Shown piece after piece: positions 18,501-27,128 of a stretch of DNA of 64,000 nucleotides (position 1 is the stretch's first letter; the number at the start of each line of letters is the position of its first letter). A program made the translations under genes and the position numbers. Source of the DNA: an uncultured Burkholderiales bacterium (lineage in GTDB: Bacteria; Pseudomonadota; Gammaproteobacteria; Burkholderiales; Burkholderiaceae_C); the NCBI GenBank assembly GCA_937864005.1, contig CALMIL010000088.1, positions 1-64,000 on the forward strand. Reading direction: 5' to 3'. The notes under the pieces are model-generated. The model ran no database searches, was not told where the DNA came from, and was given only the letters and a program-made list of their open reading frames with translations.

Positions 18501-19742
18501 GACGAGCTGGAAATTGGCATCGAATGCCTTCGGGCCAACGTACTTCATCGGCGCGCGCAGCACGCCCCCATTACGTTGCGGATTGCCGTTGTCGATCAGG
18601 TAGCCGAAGGCGGCGACACGCACGCGGTCGCTGTATTTCTGCAGGTTGCCAACCGGCTTGTAGTTCCCGCTCGGGTAGCGCATGCACAGGTCGATGCGCG
18701 GGTCGGACAGCTTGCCCGAGCCATCGACGCCGCACACCGAGACGCGCGCATAGGACATTCCCGGCGTCCAGGAGGTCGGGTCGGCGCGCGTGTAGCACTT
18801 CTTGCCGGTGCCGCCAGGATCGCCGAAGACTGCGGTGCTGCACGCCGTGCCGTCCTTCGCCGTCATGAACTTCCAATTCGTTCCCGTGCCGTAAGCGACT
18901 TGCTTGATGCCGGTGAACGAGCAGGTGCTGCCGTCGCTCGCACACGCTGTCTTGAAAAAGTCGCTAGGCAACGAACCCGAGTAGTCCGTCACCGGACCAT
19001 GCAGCGCCGCCACGAGATCCGAGTTGTTCCCCGGGGCATCGCAGCTTCCGGCCTGCGCGGTGCCGAAGAAAATGCGGTTCTTGCAGTTCGCGATATGCAG
19101 GTCGCCCTTGTAGCTACCGAGCAGCGTCGCCGGAACGGCGCCGGCGGCGACCGTATTCGTCACCTGCTTGGCTGGGAAGTAGGCGTCTTTGTTCCAGAAG
19201 GCGCTGGGCTCGTTGTCGCCGTTCGTGGGAAGGTAGGCGCGCTGCAGCACCGTGAGATTGTTGGTATCGACGACGCGGTCGCCGCCTGTCAGGCCGTAGC
19301 GCAGGATGTCGATTGACGAGCCCATCGCCCAGTTCATGAAGTTGCCAGAGAATCCGGTTCCGCCGCATGTGCGGTTCGTCGCCGGGCCGCTGCGGTCGAA
19401 ACGTGGCAGGTTTGCGTCGGTGAAGTTCTCGTAGTTGTAGACGTAGCAGCTCTCGGTGTCGAAATAGCCGATGTACTCCTTGGTGGTTGAATACTGGTCG
19501 CGGTACTGCGCACCCACGGTCGGATATTCGACCGACAGCGCCAGCGTCAGCGTCGGCTTGGCGCGTGCGCTTTGCGCGTAGAGCGGCTCGGCGGCGAGCG
19601 GGATCGAAGGGATGGCCGGCGGCGTCGGGCCGCTGACGGCAACGCCGACGGCGCCGAGCGCCACCAGTGCCAGCACGCCGATCCGCACCCGCAGGTCGCA
19701 GGCGAGCGTGCGCATCGTTGTCAGTACGGGTTGCATGTTCAT
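15525..19742 (-). CDS. pilY1: Type IV pilus tip-associated adhesin PilY1
   Basis: 1405 residues. A signal-like hydrophobic segment lies near residues 20-40 ([16 protein letters not shown]), so the protein is exported. The N-terminal half is variable. The C-terminal half, from about residue 885, is the PilY1/PilC beta-propeller: [43 protein letters not shown] and SPVVAEAKV are hallmark segments. PilY1 sits at the pilus tip, promotes extension against PilT retraction, and can act in adhesion and surface sensing. It lies between pilX and pilE with ATGA overlaps on both sides. Calcium binding is known for the family; I did not confirm the exact loop. Confidence 0.92.
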   Translation of the reverse strand: MNMQPVLTTMRTLACDLRVRIGVLALVALGAVGVAVSGPTPPAIPSIPLAAEPLYAQSARAKPTLTLALSVEYPTVGAQYRDQYSTTKEYIGYFDTESCYVYNYENFTDANLPRFDRSGPATNRTCGGTGFSGNFMNWAMGSSIDILRYGLTGGDRVVDTNNLTVLQRAYLPTNGDNEPSAFWNKDAYFPAKQVTNTVAAGAVPATLLGSYKGDLHIANCKNRIFFGTAQAGSCDAPGNNSDLVAALHGPVTDYSGSLPSDFFKTACASDGSTCSFTGIKQVAYGTGTNWKFMTAKDGTACSTAVFGDPGGTGKKCYTRADPTSWTPGMSYARVSVCGVDGSGKLSDPRIDLCMRYPSGNYKPVGNLQKYSDRVRVAAFGYLIDNGNPQRNGGVLRAPMKYVGPKAFDANFQLVSGANPAQEWNTDTGIFLPNPDKATEGKSGVANYLNQFGRTGATEGNYKRYDPVGELYYEALRYLQGLPPTSSAVSSVTTAMKDGFPVYTTWTDPHPAVTGMTDYSCVRNNIVAIGDVYTHNDKFFPGNTRSDSNDSTRSASDSSNEPDFMFWTKVVGGFESNNSVSYKDGRGVDQKTSNILVNAPYNAARWGMETQDTGSSAASYYMAGAAYWANTHDIRGANWSDADKRRLGMRVTTYVLDVNENGTDSDQATRKQRQYFLTAKYGGFKDASGTGNPFKAADMTDTNANWESQTIPGDPKNYFLASSARAVLDALDNIFANIAKEANSIAGGAISTQRLTSVGGFIFQAQFDPADWSGDLIPYPVTLVGGNDITIGDADAAPWTAAKMLDARDPATRKIYVGKTTPNSSAATEFKWASLDSDTQDFLRLPPGAKQGDPMDPIAVGQDRLDFVRGVRTKEAPNGTLRKRGKVLGDIVNSGVAYSGAPSLRINDAGYVSGFAATYKNRKKTLFVGANDGMLHAFDSDNGDELFGYIPSWLVPRLNALSSTTYQHQTYVDASPVVAEAKVGADWKTVLVGGTGGGGQGVYALDVSDPSAFDASKVMWEFTDKDDASLGNVIGRPAILKFKDSATSYKYYAVVASGVNNYVDDGRFSTTGKPAIFILDLAKAPAAAWVLNSNYYKIELPIASTTIASGVANFTTTSGLADETRLLFAGDLQGNLWKLDFTNKYPTDWTLDKLSFYKSGSTPIPMYIAQDGSANLQPITMAPYLAYGPNRTLIVAFGTGKYLETSDNSSPFKAQSVYALLDNNQPTVDSSSSAIAGRGRLQMATANSAGTITNSAFKWGRPSSDADTSLRAGWYFDMPSSASTGERQISSFTVFGDKVYSGTVIPPATSCELGSGRSYEINLFTGTGSSTTSDVGILGEPFVLAVGNDVLTKSNSVDQGTRTTTGRIVLQGSGSLKNLRSTTAVATVFRMSWRQINNYEEVRAAP

Positions 19743-20365
19743 TCCTTCTTGAAAGCAATCTGCAGCACGACCTGAACGTCCTCGCGCGGGCCGAAGCCCA
19801 TCGAGGTGATGCGGTACATGATCGGCGCCGGCTTGCTGCCGGTGTTGGACGCGGCGCTGCCCATCGGCGTCTGGTCGCGAACGACCTCGATCATGTAGCG
19901 CGGCGCGCGCGCCGGCTTCACGCCGGTGGTGCCCGAGTCGAACGCGCGGCCGGTGAAGGTGCCGTAGGCGACGGTCGGCGCGCTGTTGCTGTCATCGAGA
20001 AAATCGACCTGCGCCCAGACCGGCTTGCCTTCGTTCGGCGTGCACAGGCCGCGAAAGTCGGTGCTCTTGTTGCAGCCGGGAACGAAGTTGGAAATATCGT
20101 CCGGCGTGAAGAGCGCGACGCGGCTCTTGGAGGATGCGTTGGGCCCGCGGATGTCGAACTGGGCATCCATCAGCGCCGCCTCGGCGGCCTGCCAGGCGAT
20201 CTGGTAGTCGCGCTCGTTGCGCGTCGTGCGCTCGCCCTGCAGCGCGATGCGCGCCGCGCCGACGCCGAGCAGCGTGACGATGACGAGCAGCATCAGCACG
20301 ATCACGAGCGTGACGCCACGCTGGCGGCGGAGGTGGGGGTTTCGGTGCATCACAAGATGCCTCAT
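19739..20365 (-). CDS. pilX: Type IV minor pilin PilX
   Basis: 208 residues from the ATG at 20365, chosen because it overlaps the pilW stop as ATGA like the other junctions. An ATG at 20350 is possible. The leader ends RRQRG and the mature start is VTLVIVLMLLVIVTLLGVGA, with isoleucine where most pilins have Glu5. That is usual for PilX, which resembles GspK. ERDYQIAWQAAEAAL after the helix is a PilX hallmark. PilX is part of the minor-pilin priming complex with PilV, PilW and PilY1. Confidence 0.9.
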   Translation of the reverse strand: MRHLVMHRNPHLRRQRGVTLVIVLMLLVIVTLLGVGAARIALQGERTTRNERDYQIAWQAAEAALMDAQFDIRGPNASSKSRVALFTPDDISNFVPGCNKSTDFRGLCTPNEGKPVWAQVDFLDDSNSAPTVAYGTFTGRAFDSGTTGVKPARAPRYMIEVVRDQTPMGSAASNTGSKPAPIMYRITSMGFGPREDVQVVLQIAFKKE

Positions 20366-21357
20366 GGATTGCGCAGGTGGACGTTGAACACCATCGCCTG
20401 GCGCATGCGTCCGTCGGCCGGCACGGTGAGCTGGGACTTGGTGTCGGCCGAGACCGAAAAGCCGGCGCCGAGCACGTCGTAGGTCGCGGCCGTCGCGGCG
20501 CGGTCCTGCGCGCCGCCTACGGGTCCGCGAAACAGCAAGCCGATGCGCAGGCTGCGCACGCGGCGCCAGTTGGCAAGCGTCGCCGCCGCATCGCCGGAGA
20601 CGACGAGCTGCGATGCGCGCAGATAGCGGTCGGGCACCGAATCGGTGCCGCCGCTGGGTGGCGCGGTGTTGGGCGTGACGGCATCGACCCCATACAGCAC
20701 CTGCATCGCCTCGACGCCGGGGACGAGCGCTGCCGTCTTCCAGTTGCCGCTGCCGTCGCGGTAGGTGCAGGCAAGCGTCGGCTCGCCGTCGGCGCCGCGG
20801 ATGATGTGAAAGACGCTCGTCGACATCGCCGTGCCTTCGGGCTCGCCGATGCCGGCGCAGTTGATCATCGAGCCGTCGGCAACGCTCGGGTCGGTGCCTG
20901 GCGACGTGCCCCAGAAGCGCACGACAAGTGCATCGCTGCCATTCACGCAACTCGTATCGGTAACGCCGCCGCAGCCGCTCGAGCGGCTGCCGTTGGCGAG
21001 GCCGGCGGGGTCGGTATCGGCGGCCAGGATCGCATCGTCGAAACCCTGGATCGCGGGCGGCTTGTCGTCCGGCGGCACGATCGAGAAGCCGCGCCCGGCG
21101 ACGTCCTCGAAGCCGGCCTGCACCGCCAGGCGCTGGATCAGGTCGGACGTGAAGCGCGCGTTCTCGCGCAACTGGGCGGTCGAATCGACCGTCGTGAAGC
21201 CGTTGCGCGCGACGAGCAGCGCGGCGACGGCGGCAGCAGCAACGACGAGCCCGATGACGAGCGCAACCATCAGCTCGACGAGCGTCAGGCCGCTCTGGCC
21301 GGTCTTGCCGGTCCGGCCCGTCCGCGCGCGCATCTGCGCTATCGGCGGCCGCGTCAT
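20362..21357 (-). CDS. pilW: Type IV minor pilin PilW
   Basis: 331 residues from the ATG at 21357. The prepilin leader ends in Gly before LTLVELMVALVIGLVVAAA with Glu5. The body has the PilW pattern (ENARFTSDLIQRLAVQAGFED) followed by a long variable globular part with several Cys. PilW joins PilV, PilX and PilY1 in the tip-priming complex. The start overlaps pilV and the stop overlaps pilX, both by ATGA. Confidence 0.9.
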   Translation of the reverse strand: MTRPPIAQMRARTGRTGKTGQSGLTLVELMVALVIGLVVAAAAVAALLVARNGFTTVDSTAQLRENARFTSDLIQRLAVQAGFEDVAGRGFSIVPPDDKPPAIQGFDDAILAADTDPAGLANGSRSSGCGGVTDTSCVNGSDALVVRFWGTSPGTDPSVADGSMINCAGIGEPEGTAMSTSVFHIIRGADGEPTLACTYRDGSGNWKTAALVPGVEAMQVLYGVDAVTPNTAPPSGGTDSVPDRYLRASQLVVSGDAAATLANWRRVRSLRIGLLFRGPVGGAQDRAATAATYDVLGAGFSVSADTKSQLTVPADGRMRQAMVFNVHLRNP

Positions 21358-21974
21358 GTGGAACTCCCCGCCACCAGGGGAAGCACGACGCCCGGGCGCA
21401 CGGCGCGCGCCAGGCCGCCGGAGCCGACGCCGCTCGAGCCGGTCGCGGCGTGGTCGGTCGTGGTCTGCGTCCAGCCGATCTTGACGACCGTCGTGCCGCC
21501 GCTGGCCGTGCAATTCCATTGCGGAAGGCCGCCGCTGTCATAAGGCTTGCTGTCGATGCAGACCGAGACGCGCGCGCCCGGCAGTTCGGCGTTGACGCGC
21601 GTCAGCCAGTCCCAGATCTGGAAGGCGGCGACCTCCTTGGTCGTCGGGCACGCGCCGGCGAAGCAGTCGGTGCCTTTGGAAGGCAGGGTGCCGGTGAAAT
21701 CGACCAGATACGGGTTGTCGGCGCTCGAGGTCAGGATCGCGATGTCCTTGTTGCCGCGCATCATCTCGGCCAGCTCGCGCGCGAGACGCGTCGCCGAGGC
21801 CTGATAGCGCGCCTCCTTGTTCGACTGCAGCGCCGCCGCCTGCAGCCCGACGACGCCGAGCATGCCGAAGCACAGCACGACGATCGCGACCAGGCTTTCG
21901 ATCATCGTCATGCCGCGCTCGCCGCGGCGCGTCGGGCAGGCGGATCGGCGCCGGCAGGAGTGAAGTGGTTTCAT
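21354..21974 (-). CDS. pilV: Type IV minor pilin PilV
   Basis: 206 residues from the ATG at 21974. A basic leader (about 22 residues) ends RRGERG before MTMIESLVAIVVLCFGMLGV, with Glu5 present. LQAAALQSNKEARYQASAT follows, typical of PilV. It is the first gene of the minor pilin operon, so the promoter should lie in the 302-bp gap upstream. The PilV-W-X-Y1-E set is required for efficient type IV pilus assembly and twitching in relatives. Confidence 0.9.
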   Translation of the reverse strand: MKPLHSCRRRSACPTRRGERGMTMIESLVAIVVLCFGMLGVVGLQAAALQSNKEARYQASATRLARELAEMMRGNKDIAILTSSADNPYLVDFTGTLPSKGTDCFAGACPTTKEVAAFQIWDWLTRVNAELPGARVSVCIDSKPYDSGGLPQWNCTASGGTTVVKIGWTQTTTDHAATGSSGVGSGGLARAVRPGVVLPLVAGSST

Positions 21975-22276
21975 GACAATTCGGAGCCTTGGATCGGCGG
22001 CGTGCCCGCAAGACACGCCCTTCGGTCGTTCGTTATCGGCCATCGGCGGCGCGCCTGAAGCGCGCGGGACGGGTGGATCGGTGCGCCAGTATCCCGGCCG
22101 CGGCGATCCGCGGCCAGCCCGCTCGTCGCCGCGCATCCGACCGTTCATCGCTTCGCGGCCGGCGTTTCGTGCACTGCGTCACACGCGGCGCGCCGCGCAA
22201 GGCGCGGCATCCGGGTCAACCCTGATGCGACGTTTCGATCCCTAGAATCGGCGATCCAGCGCAGCACACGGTTGCC
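21975..22276. promoter_or_regulatory. Divergent intergenic region, pilV operon / sterol desaturase gene
   Basis: This 302-bp gap must carry the promoter of the six-gene pil operon and of the divergent membrane protein. I saw no sigma-54 GG-N10-GC element in the expected form. A -10-like TAGAAT (22243-22248, plus strand) could serve the sterol desaturase gene, without a good -35. A perfect hairpin sits at 22096-22115. No small open reading frame here looks like a gene. Confidence 0.4.
22096..22115. other. Perfect GC-rich inverted repeat upstream of pilV
   Basis: GGCCGCGG-CGAT-CCGCGGCC is a perfect 8-bp inverted repeat with a 4-base centre, about 120 bp upstream of the pilV start. It could be an mRNA leader hairpin or a protein site. 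GC-rich chance palindromes are common in this genome, so its meaning is open. Confidence 0.45.
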
Positions 22277-23371
22277 ATGCAGGGCTCGCAAGTCATCGTT
22301 CTCGCCACGCCGGTCTTTCTGTTGCTGATGGCGATCGAGTGGTGGGTCGGGATGGCCCGCGGCCGCAATACCTATCGGCTGAACGACGCGCTGTCCAGCA
22401 TCGGCCTCGGGATCATGAGCGAGATCGTCGGCATCTTCACGCGCCTGATGAAGATCGGCATCTACGCGCTGGTGTTCGACCACGTCGCGCTGCGCAAGCT
22501 GCCGGTCGATACCTGGTGGGTCTGGCTCGCGGCGCTCGTGATGTACGACTTCCTGTATTACTGGAAGCATCGCGCCGGCCATCGCATCGCGCTCATGTGG
22601 GCCGCGCACGCGGTGCACCACCAGAGCGAGGAGTACAACCTCTCGACCGCGCTGCGCCAGACCTCGAGCGACTGGATCGCCGGCTGGGTGTTCTACCTGC
22701 CGATGGCGGTGCTCGGCTTTCCGCCGCTCGTCTTCGCGGTCGTCGTGCTCGTCGACCTGCTCTACCAGTTCTGGCCGCACACGCGCCAGATCGGCAAGCT
22801 CGGCTGGTTCGACCGCTGGTTCTGCTCGCCGAGCAACCACCGCGTGCACCATGCCGTGAACGACAAGTACGTCGACCGCAACTTCGGCGGCATCCTGATC
22901 GTCTGGGACCGGCTGTTCGGCACTTTCGCCGAGGAGGACGATGCCGAGCCCTGCGTCTACGGCACGCGCAAGCCCTTGCGCAGCTGGAACCCGCTGTGGG
23001 CGAACCTGCAGGTCTACGCCGATCTGGCGCGCGACAGCCGGCATGCACGCGGCATCGGCGATAAGCTGCGCGTCTGGTTCGCGCCGCCCGGCTGGCGGCC
23101 GGCCGATGTCGCGGCGCGCCATCCGCGGCCGGCGTTCGCGCTGCACGCCGTGCAGACCTACGACCCACAGGTCAGTCGCACGGCGCTTGGTGCGGCGGCG
23201 CTCGTCTTCGTGCTGCTGCTGGGTGCGACGACCGCCTTCCTCTGGACCGCGCACACCCTCGCGCTGCCGCTGCAGATCGGCGCCGCGGCGGCGATCATCG
23301 CCGCGCTCGGGCTCGTCGGGCTGCTTTGCGAAGGCGGCGCGCAGGCGTCGATCACACCTGCACGCGGCTAG
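22277..23371 (+). CDS. Sterol desaturase / fatty acid hydroxylase family membrane protein
   Basis: 364 residues with several hydrophobic segments: N-terminal helices around 5-22 and 70-95, a hairpin near 140-165, and two at about 300-350. The three di-iron histidine clusters are visible: HRAGH (about 98-102), HAVHHQSEE (about 111-119) and HRVHH (about 192-196). These enzymes use O2 at a membrane-bound di-iron centre to hydroxylate or desaturate lipids. Bacterial members act on varied lipids and the substrate here is unknown. The C-terminal membrane pair beyond the catalytic domain is an extra. Confidence 0.85.
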   Translation: MQGSQVIVLATPVFLLLMAIEWWVGMARGRNTYRLNDALSSIGLGIMSEIVGIFTRLMKIGIYALVFDHVALRKLPVDTWWVWLAALVMYDFLYYWKHRAGHRIALMWAAHAVHHQSEEYNLSTALRQTSSDWIAGWVFYLPMAVLGFPPLVFAVVVLVDLLYQFWPHTRQIGKLGWFDRWFCSPSNHRVHHAVNDKYVDRNFGGILIVWDRLFGTFAEEDDAEPCVYGTRKPLRSWNPLWANLQVYADLARDSRHARGIGDKLRVWFAPPGWRPADVAARHPRPAFALHAVQTYDPQVSRTALGAAALVFVLLLGATTAFLWTAHTLALPLQIGAAAAIIAALGLVGLLCEGGAQASITPARG

Positions 23372-23484
23372 GACAAACACGTAGGGGCCGCGCGCGGCGC
23401 TGCGCTCGCGGCTATCATCGGCGCGCCTTGGAGACAGGCCGCGCGACAAGCGGCAACAAGAGCAGTACGAAGGCCACCGCGCGC

Positions 23485-24261
23485 ATGAGCAGTGAGTTCA
23501 TTCTCGAAACCCGCGATCTGACGAAGGAGTTCAAGGGCTTCGTCGCGGTCGACGGCGTGAACTTGAAGGTCCGGCGCGGCAGCATCCACGCGCTGATCGG
23601 CCCGAACGGGGCCGGCAAGACGACCTGCTTCAACCTGCTGACCAAATTCCTCGATCCGACGCGCGGGCAGATCCTGTTCGAGGGCGAGGACATCACGCGC
23701 GAGAAGCCGGCGCAGATCGCCCGCCGCGGGGTGATCCGCAGCTTCCAGATCTCGGCCACCTTCCCGCACCTGACGGTGCTCGAGAACGTGCGCGTCGCGT
23801 TGCAGCGCCGGCTCGGCAGCGCATTCCACTTCTGGAAGAGCGAGCGCACGCTCGAGCAGCTGCACCCGCGCGTGCTCGAATTGCTGGATACCGTCGGACT
23901 GCGCGAGTTCGCCGCCGAGACGACGGTCAATCTGCCGTACGGCCGCAAGCGCGCGCTCGAGATCGCGACGACGCTCGCGATGGACCCCAAGCTGATGCTG
24001 CTCGACGAGCCGACGCAGGGCATGGGCCACGAGGACGTCGAGCTGGTCACGCAGCTGATCAAGAAGGTCGCCGCGAATCGCACCGTGCTGATGGTCGAGC
24101 ACAACATGAGCGTCGTGTCGTCGATCGCCGACCGCATCACCGTGCTGGCGCGCGGCGCGGTGATCGCCGAAGGCCCGTACGCCGAGGTCTCGCGCGACCC
24201 CGAGGTGCTGCAGGCCTACATGGGCAGCGAAGACGCCGAACTGCAGGGCGCGCATGGCTGA
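23485..24261 (+). CDS. livG: Branched-chain amino acid-type ABC transporter ATPase (LivG-like)
   Basis: 258 residues. Walker A is GPNGAGKTTCFNLLTKF (about residue 39), the signature is LPYGRKRALEIATTLA and Walker B is LMLLDEPTQGMGHEDV. The LPYG-type signature and the long insert before it are typical of LivG. It would power uptake at the inner membrane together with LivF and the two permeases downstream. The substrate is not determined by the ATPase. Its last 8 bp overlap livF. A GAAGG about 11 bases upstream is a weak ribosome site. Confidence 0.9.
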   Translation: MSSEFILETRDLTKEFKGFVAVDGVNLKVRRGSIHALIGPNGAGKTTCFNLLTKFLDPTRGQILFEGEDITREKPAQIARRGVIRSFQISATFPHLTVLENVRVALQRRLGSAFHFWKSERTLEQLHPRVLELLDTVGLREFAAETTVNLPYGRKRALEIATTLAMDPKLMLLDEPTQGMGHEDVELVTQLIKKVAANRTVLMVEHNMSVVSSIADRITVLARGAVIAEGPYAEVSRDPEVLQAYMGSEDAELQGAHG

Positions 24262-24958
24262 AACCCTGCTCGAGATGAAGGACGTGCACGCCTGGTACGG
24301 CGAATCGCACATCCTGCACGGCGTCAACCTCTCGGTGAACAAGGGCGAGGTCGTGACCCTGCTCGGCCGCAACGGCGCCGGGCGCACGACGACGCTGAAG
24401 GCGATCCTCGGCCTCGTCGGCCGGCGCAACGGCTCGATCCGCATCGAAGGGGTCGAGACGGCCGCCCTGCCGCCGCACAGAATCGCGCACATGGGGCTCG
24501 GCTACTGCCCCGAGGAGCGCGGCATCTTCACCAGCCTGTCGTGCGAGGAAAACCTGCTGCTGCCGCCGCCGGTGGCCGAAGGCGGCATGGGCCTGGACGA
24601 GATCTACGCGATGTTCCCGAACCTGAAGGAGCGCCGCGCCAGCCCCGGCGGTCGCCTGTCGGGCGGCGAACAGCAGATGCTCGCGGTGGCGCGCATCCTG
24701 CGCACCGGCGCCAAGCTGCTGCTGCTCGACGAGATCTCGGAAGGCCTGGCGCCGGTCATCGTGCAGACGCTGGCGCGCATGATCCAGCAACTGCGCGAGC
24801 GCGGCTTCACGATCCTGATGGTGGAGCAGAACTTCCGCTTCGCCGCCCCGCTGGCCGACCGCTTCTACATCATGGAGCGCGGCCTTGTCCATCGCGAACT
24901 CGGCGCCGCTGAACTGCAGGACCAGATGCCGCTGCTGCATCAGCTCCTGGGCGTCTGA
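24254..24958 (+). CDS. livF: Branched-chain amino acid-type ABC transporter ATPase (LivF-like), Arg in Walker A
   Basis: 234 residues. The P-loop reads LLGRNGAGRTTTLKAILG, so the invariant Walker A lysine is replaced by arginine (codon CGC in GGG-CGC-ACG). The signature RLSGGEQQMLAVARIL and Walker B LLLLDEISEGL are intact. It pairs with LivG as the second ATPase. If arginine weakens ATP hydrolysis, one site of the heterodimer would be degenerate, as in several asymmetric ABC transporters. It overlaps livG by 8 bp; the substrate-binding protein gene follows after 46 bp. Confidence 0.9.
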   Translation: MAETLLEMKDVHAWYGESHILHGVNLSVNKGEVVTLLGRNGAGRTTTLKAILGLVGRRNGSIRIEGVETAALPPHRIAHMGLGYCPEERGIFTSLSCEENLLLPPPVAEGGMGLDEIYAMFPNLKERRASPGGRLSGGEQQMLAVARILRTGAKLLLLDEISEGLAPVIVQTLARMIQQLRERGFTILMVEQNFRFAAPLADRFYIMERGLVHRELGAAELQDQMPLLHQLLGV

Positions 24959-25004
24959 GTCCATCCTGTCCAACAGTTCGTCACCAAGCGGAAGGAATGT
25001 CCAC

Positions 25005-26216
25005 ATGAAACTCAAACTGCTGTTCACCCTGCTCGCCGCCGCCGGCCTCGCGGGCACGGCGCAAGCGGAGATCTCCGGCGGCGTCGTGAAGGTCGGCGTC
25101 CTGAACGACATGTCCGGCCCCTACGCCGACCTCGCCGGCCAGGGCTCGGTCGTCGCCGCCAAGATGGCGGCCGAGGACTACGTCAAGGCCACCGGCTCCA
25201 AGCTGAAGATCGAGATCGTCTCCGCCGACCACCAGAACAAGCCCGATGTCGGCTCGAGCATCACGCGCAAATGGATCGACGCCGACGGCGTGGACATGAT
25301 CCTCGACGTGCCGACATCGTCGGTCGCGCTCGCGGTCGCGCAGATCGTCAAGGAAAAGAACAGCGTGATGGTCAATTCCGGCGCCGGCTCGTCCGACCTG
25401 ACCGGCAAGGCCTGCACGCCCAATACCGTGCACTGGACCTACGACACCTGGATGCTCGCGCACGGCACCGGCTCGGCGGTCGTCAAGAACGGCGGCGATA
25501 CCTGGTTCTTCCTGACCGCCGACTATGCCTTCGGCCACGCGCTCGAGCGCGATACCTCCGAGGTCGTCACCGCCTCGGGCGGCAAGGTGCTCGGCAGCGT
25601 CAAGGTGCCGCTCGGCACGCAGGACTTCTCGTCCTTCCTGCTGCAGGCGCAGGCGTCCAAGGCGAAGATCATCGGCCTGGCCAATGCCGGCGCCGATACC
25701 ATCAACTCGATCAAGCAGGCGTCGGAGTTCGGCATCGTCAAGGGCGGCCAGAAATTGGCCGGCCTGCTCGTGTTCCTCTCCGACATCCACGGCCTGGGGC
25801 TGCAGACCGCGCAGGGCCTGCAGCTGACCGAAACCTTCTACTGGGACATGAACGAGGGCACGCGCGCCTGGTCCAAGCGCTTCGGTGCGCAGCAAGGCGG
25901 CAAGATGCCGACCATGGTGCAGGCCGGCGTCTACTCCGGCATGCTGCACTACCTGAAGGCGGTCGACGCGATCCAGGAAGACAAGGACGGCGCCAAGGTG
26001 GTGGCCGAGATGAAGAAGCTGCCCGTCGACGATCCGCTGTTCGGCAAGGGCACGATCCGCGCCGACGGCCGCAATATCCACCCGGCCTATCTGTTCGAAG
26101 TGAAGAAGCCGAGCGAGTCCAAATATCCGTGGGACTACTACAAGCTGCTGCAGACGATTCCGGCCGACAAGGCGTTTCGCCCGCTCGCCGACGGCGGCTG
26201 CCCGCTGGTGAAGTAG
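25005..26216 (+). CDS. Periplasmic substrate-binding protein of the Liv-type ABC transporter
   Basis: 403 residues from the ATG at 25005, preceded by GGAAGGA. The signal peptide MKLKLLFTLLAAAGLAGTAQA is followed by ISGGVVKVGVLNDMSGPYAD, the start of the type I periplasmic binding fold used for amino acids and amides. It should capture a solute in the periplasm and deliver it to LivH/LivM. Specificity for leucine-type amino acids, aromatic acids or amides cannot be read from the sequence. It lies between the ATPase and permease genes, as in many betaproteobacterial clusters. Confidence 0.9.
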   Translation: MKLKLLFTLLAAAGLAGTAQAEISGGVVKVGVLNDMSGPYADLAGQGSVVAAKMAAEDYVKATGSKLKIEIVSADHQNKPDVGSSITRKWIDADGVDMILDVPTSSVALAVAQIVKEKNSVMVNSGAGSSDLTGKACTPNTVHWTYDTWMLAHGTGSAVVKNGGDTWFFLTADYAFGHALERDTSEVVTASGGKVLGSVKVPLGTQDFSSFLLQAQASKAKIIGLANAGADTINSIKQASEFGIVKGGQKLAGLLVFLSDIHGLGLQTAQGLQLTETFYWDMNEGTRAWSKRFGAQQGGKMPTMVQAGVYSGMLHYLKAVDAIQEDKDGAKVVAEMKKLPVDDPLFGKGTIRADGRNIHPAYLFEVKKPSESKYPWDYYKLLQTIPADKAFRPLADGGCPLVK

Positions 26217-26243
26217 GCGCGGCGCCGAGGCAAGGCATAGACC

Positions 26244-27128
26244 ATGGAGATCTTCGGCATCCCGGTGCAGGCCCTGATGGGCCAGTTGCTGATCGGGCTG
26301 ATCAACGGCTCCTTCTATGCCTTGCTGTCGTTGGGCCTGGCCGTCATCTTCGGCATGCTCAACATCATCAATTTCGCGCACGGCGCGCAGTACATGATGG
26401 GCGCCTTCGCCGCCTATCTGCTGCTCGCCAAGCTGGGGCTGAACTACTGGTGGTCGCTGCTCGTCGTGCCGCTGCTGGTCGGCGCCTTCGGCATGCTGAT
26501 CGAGCGCACGATGCTCAAGCCGCTGTACAAGCTCGACCACATCTACGGGTTGCTGCTGACCTTCGGCCTTGCGCTGATCCTCGAGGGGCTGTTCCGCAAC
26601 GAGTACGGTGCCTCCGGCCTGCCCTACGCCATCCCGCCGCAGCTCGGCGGCGGCGTCAACCTCGGCTTCATGTTTCTGCCGAACTACCGCGGCTGGGTCA
26701 TCGTCGCCTCGATCGTGATCTGCCTCGCGACCTGGTACGTGATCGAGCGCACCCGGCTCGGCGGCTATCTGCGCGCCGCGACCGAGAACCCGCAACTGGT
26801 GCAGGCCTTCGGCATCAACGTGCCGCGCATGATCACGCTGACCTACGGCTTCGGCGTCGCGCTGGCGGCGCTGGCCGGCGTGATGGCGGCGCCGATCTAC
26901 CAGGTCAGCCCGCAGATGGGGTCGCAGATGATCATCGTCGTCTTCGCGGTGGTCGTGATCGGCGGCATGGGTTCGATCCTCGGCGCCATCGTCACCGGTT
27001 TCGGGCTCGGGTTGCTCGAAGGCCTGACCAAGGTCTTCTACCCCGAGGCGTCGACGACGGTGATCTTCGTCATCATGGCGATCGTGCTGCTGCTGCGGCC
27101 GGCGGGCCTGTTCGGAACCCAGAAATGA
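26244..27128 (+). CDS. livH: Liv-type ABC transporter inner-membrane permease (LivH-like)
   Basis: 294 residues, about eight hydrophobic segments. It begins with QALMGQLLIGLINGSFYALL, contains the LivH motif NIINFAHGAQYMMGA (about residues 38-52) and ends in the cytoplasmic-loop region LGAIVTGFGLGLLEGL that contacts the ATPases. It forms half of the transmembrane channel. It starts 27 bp after the binding-protein gene and overlaps livM by ATGA. Confidence 0.92.
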   Translation: MEIFGIPVQALMGQLLIGLINGSFYALLSLGLAVIFGMLNIINFAHGAQYMMGAFAAYLLLAKLGLNYWWSLLVVPLLVGAFGMLIERTMLKPLYKLDHIYGLLLTFGLALILEGLFRNEYGASGLPYAIPPQLGGGVNLGFMFLPNYRGWVIVASIVICLATWYVIERTRLGGYLRAATENPQLVQAFGINVPRMITLTYGFGVALAALAGVMAAPIYQVSPQMGSQMIIVVFAVVVIGGMGSILGAIVTGFGLGLLEGLTKVFYPEASTTVIFVIMAIVLLLRPAGLFGTQK

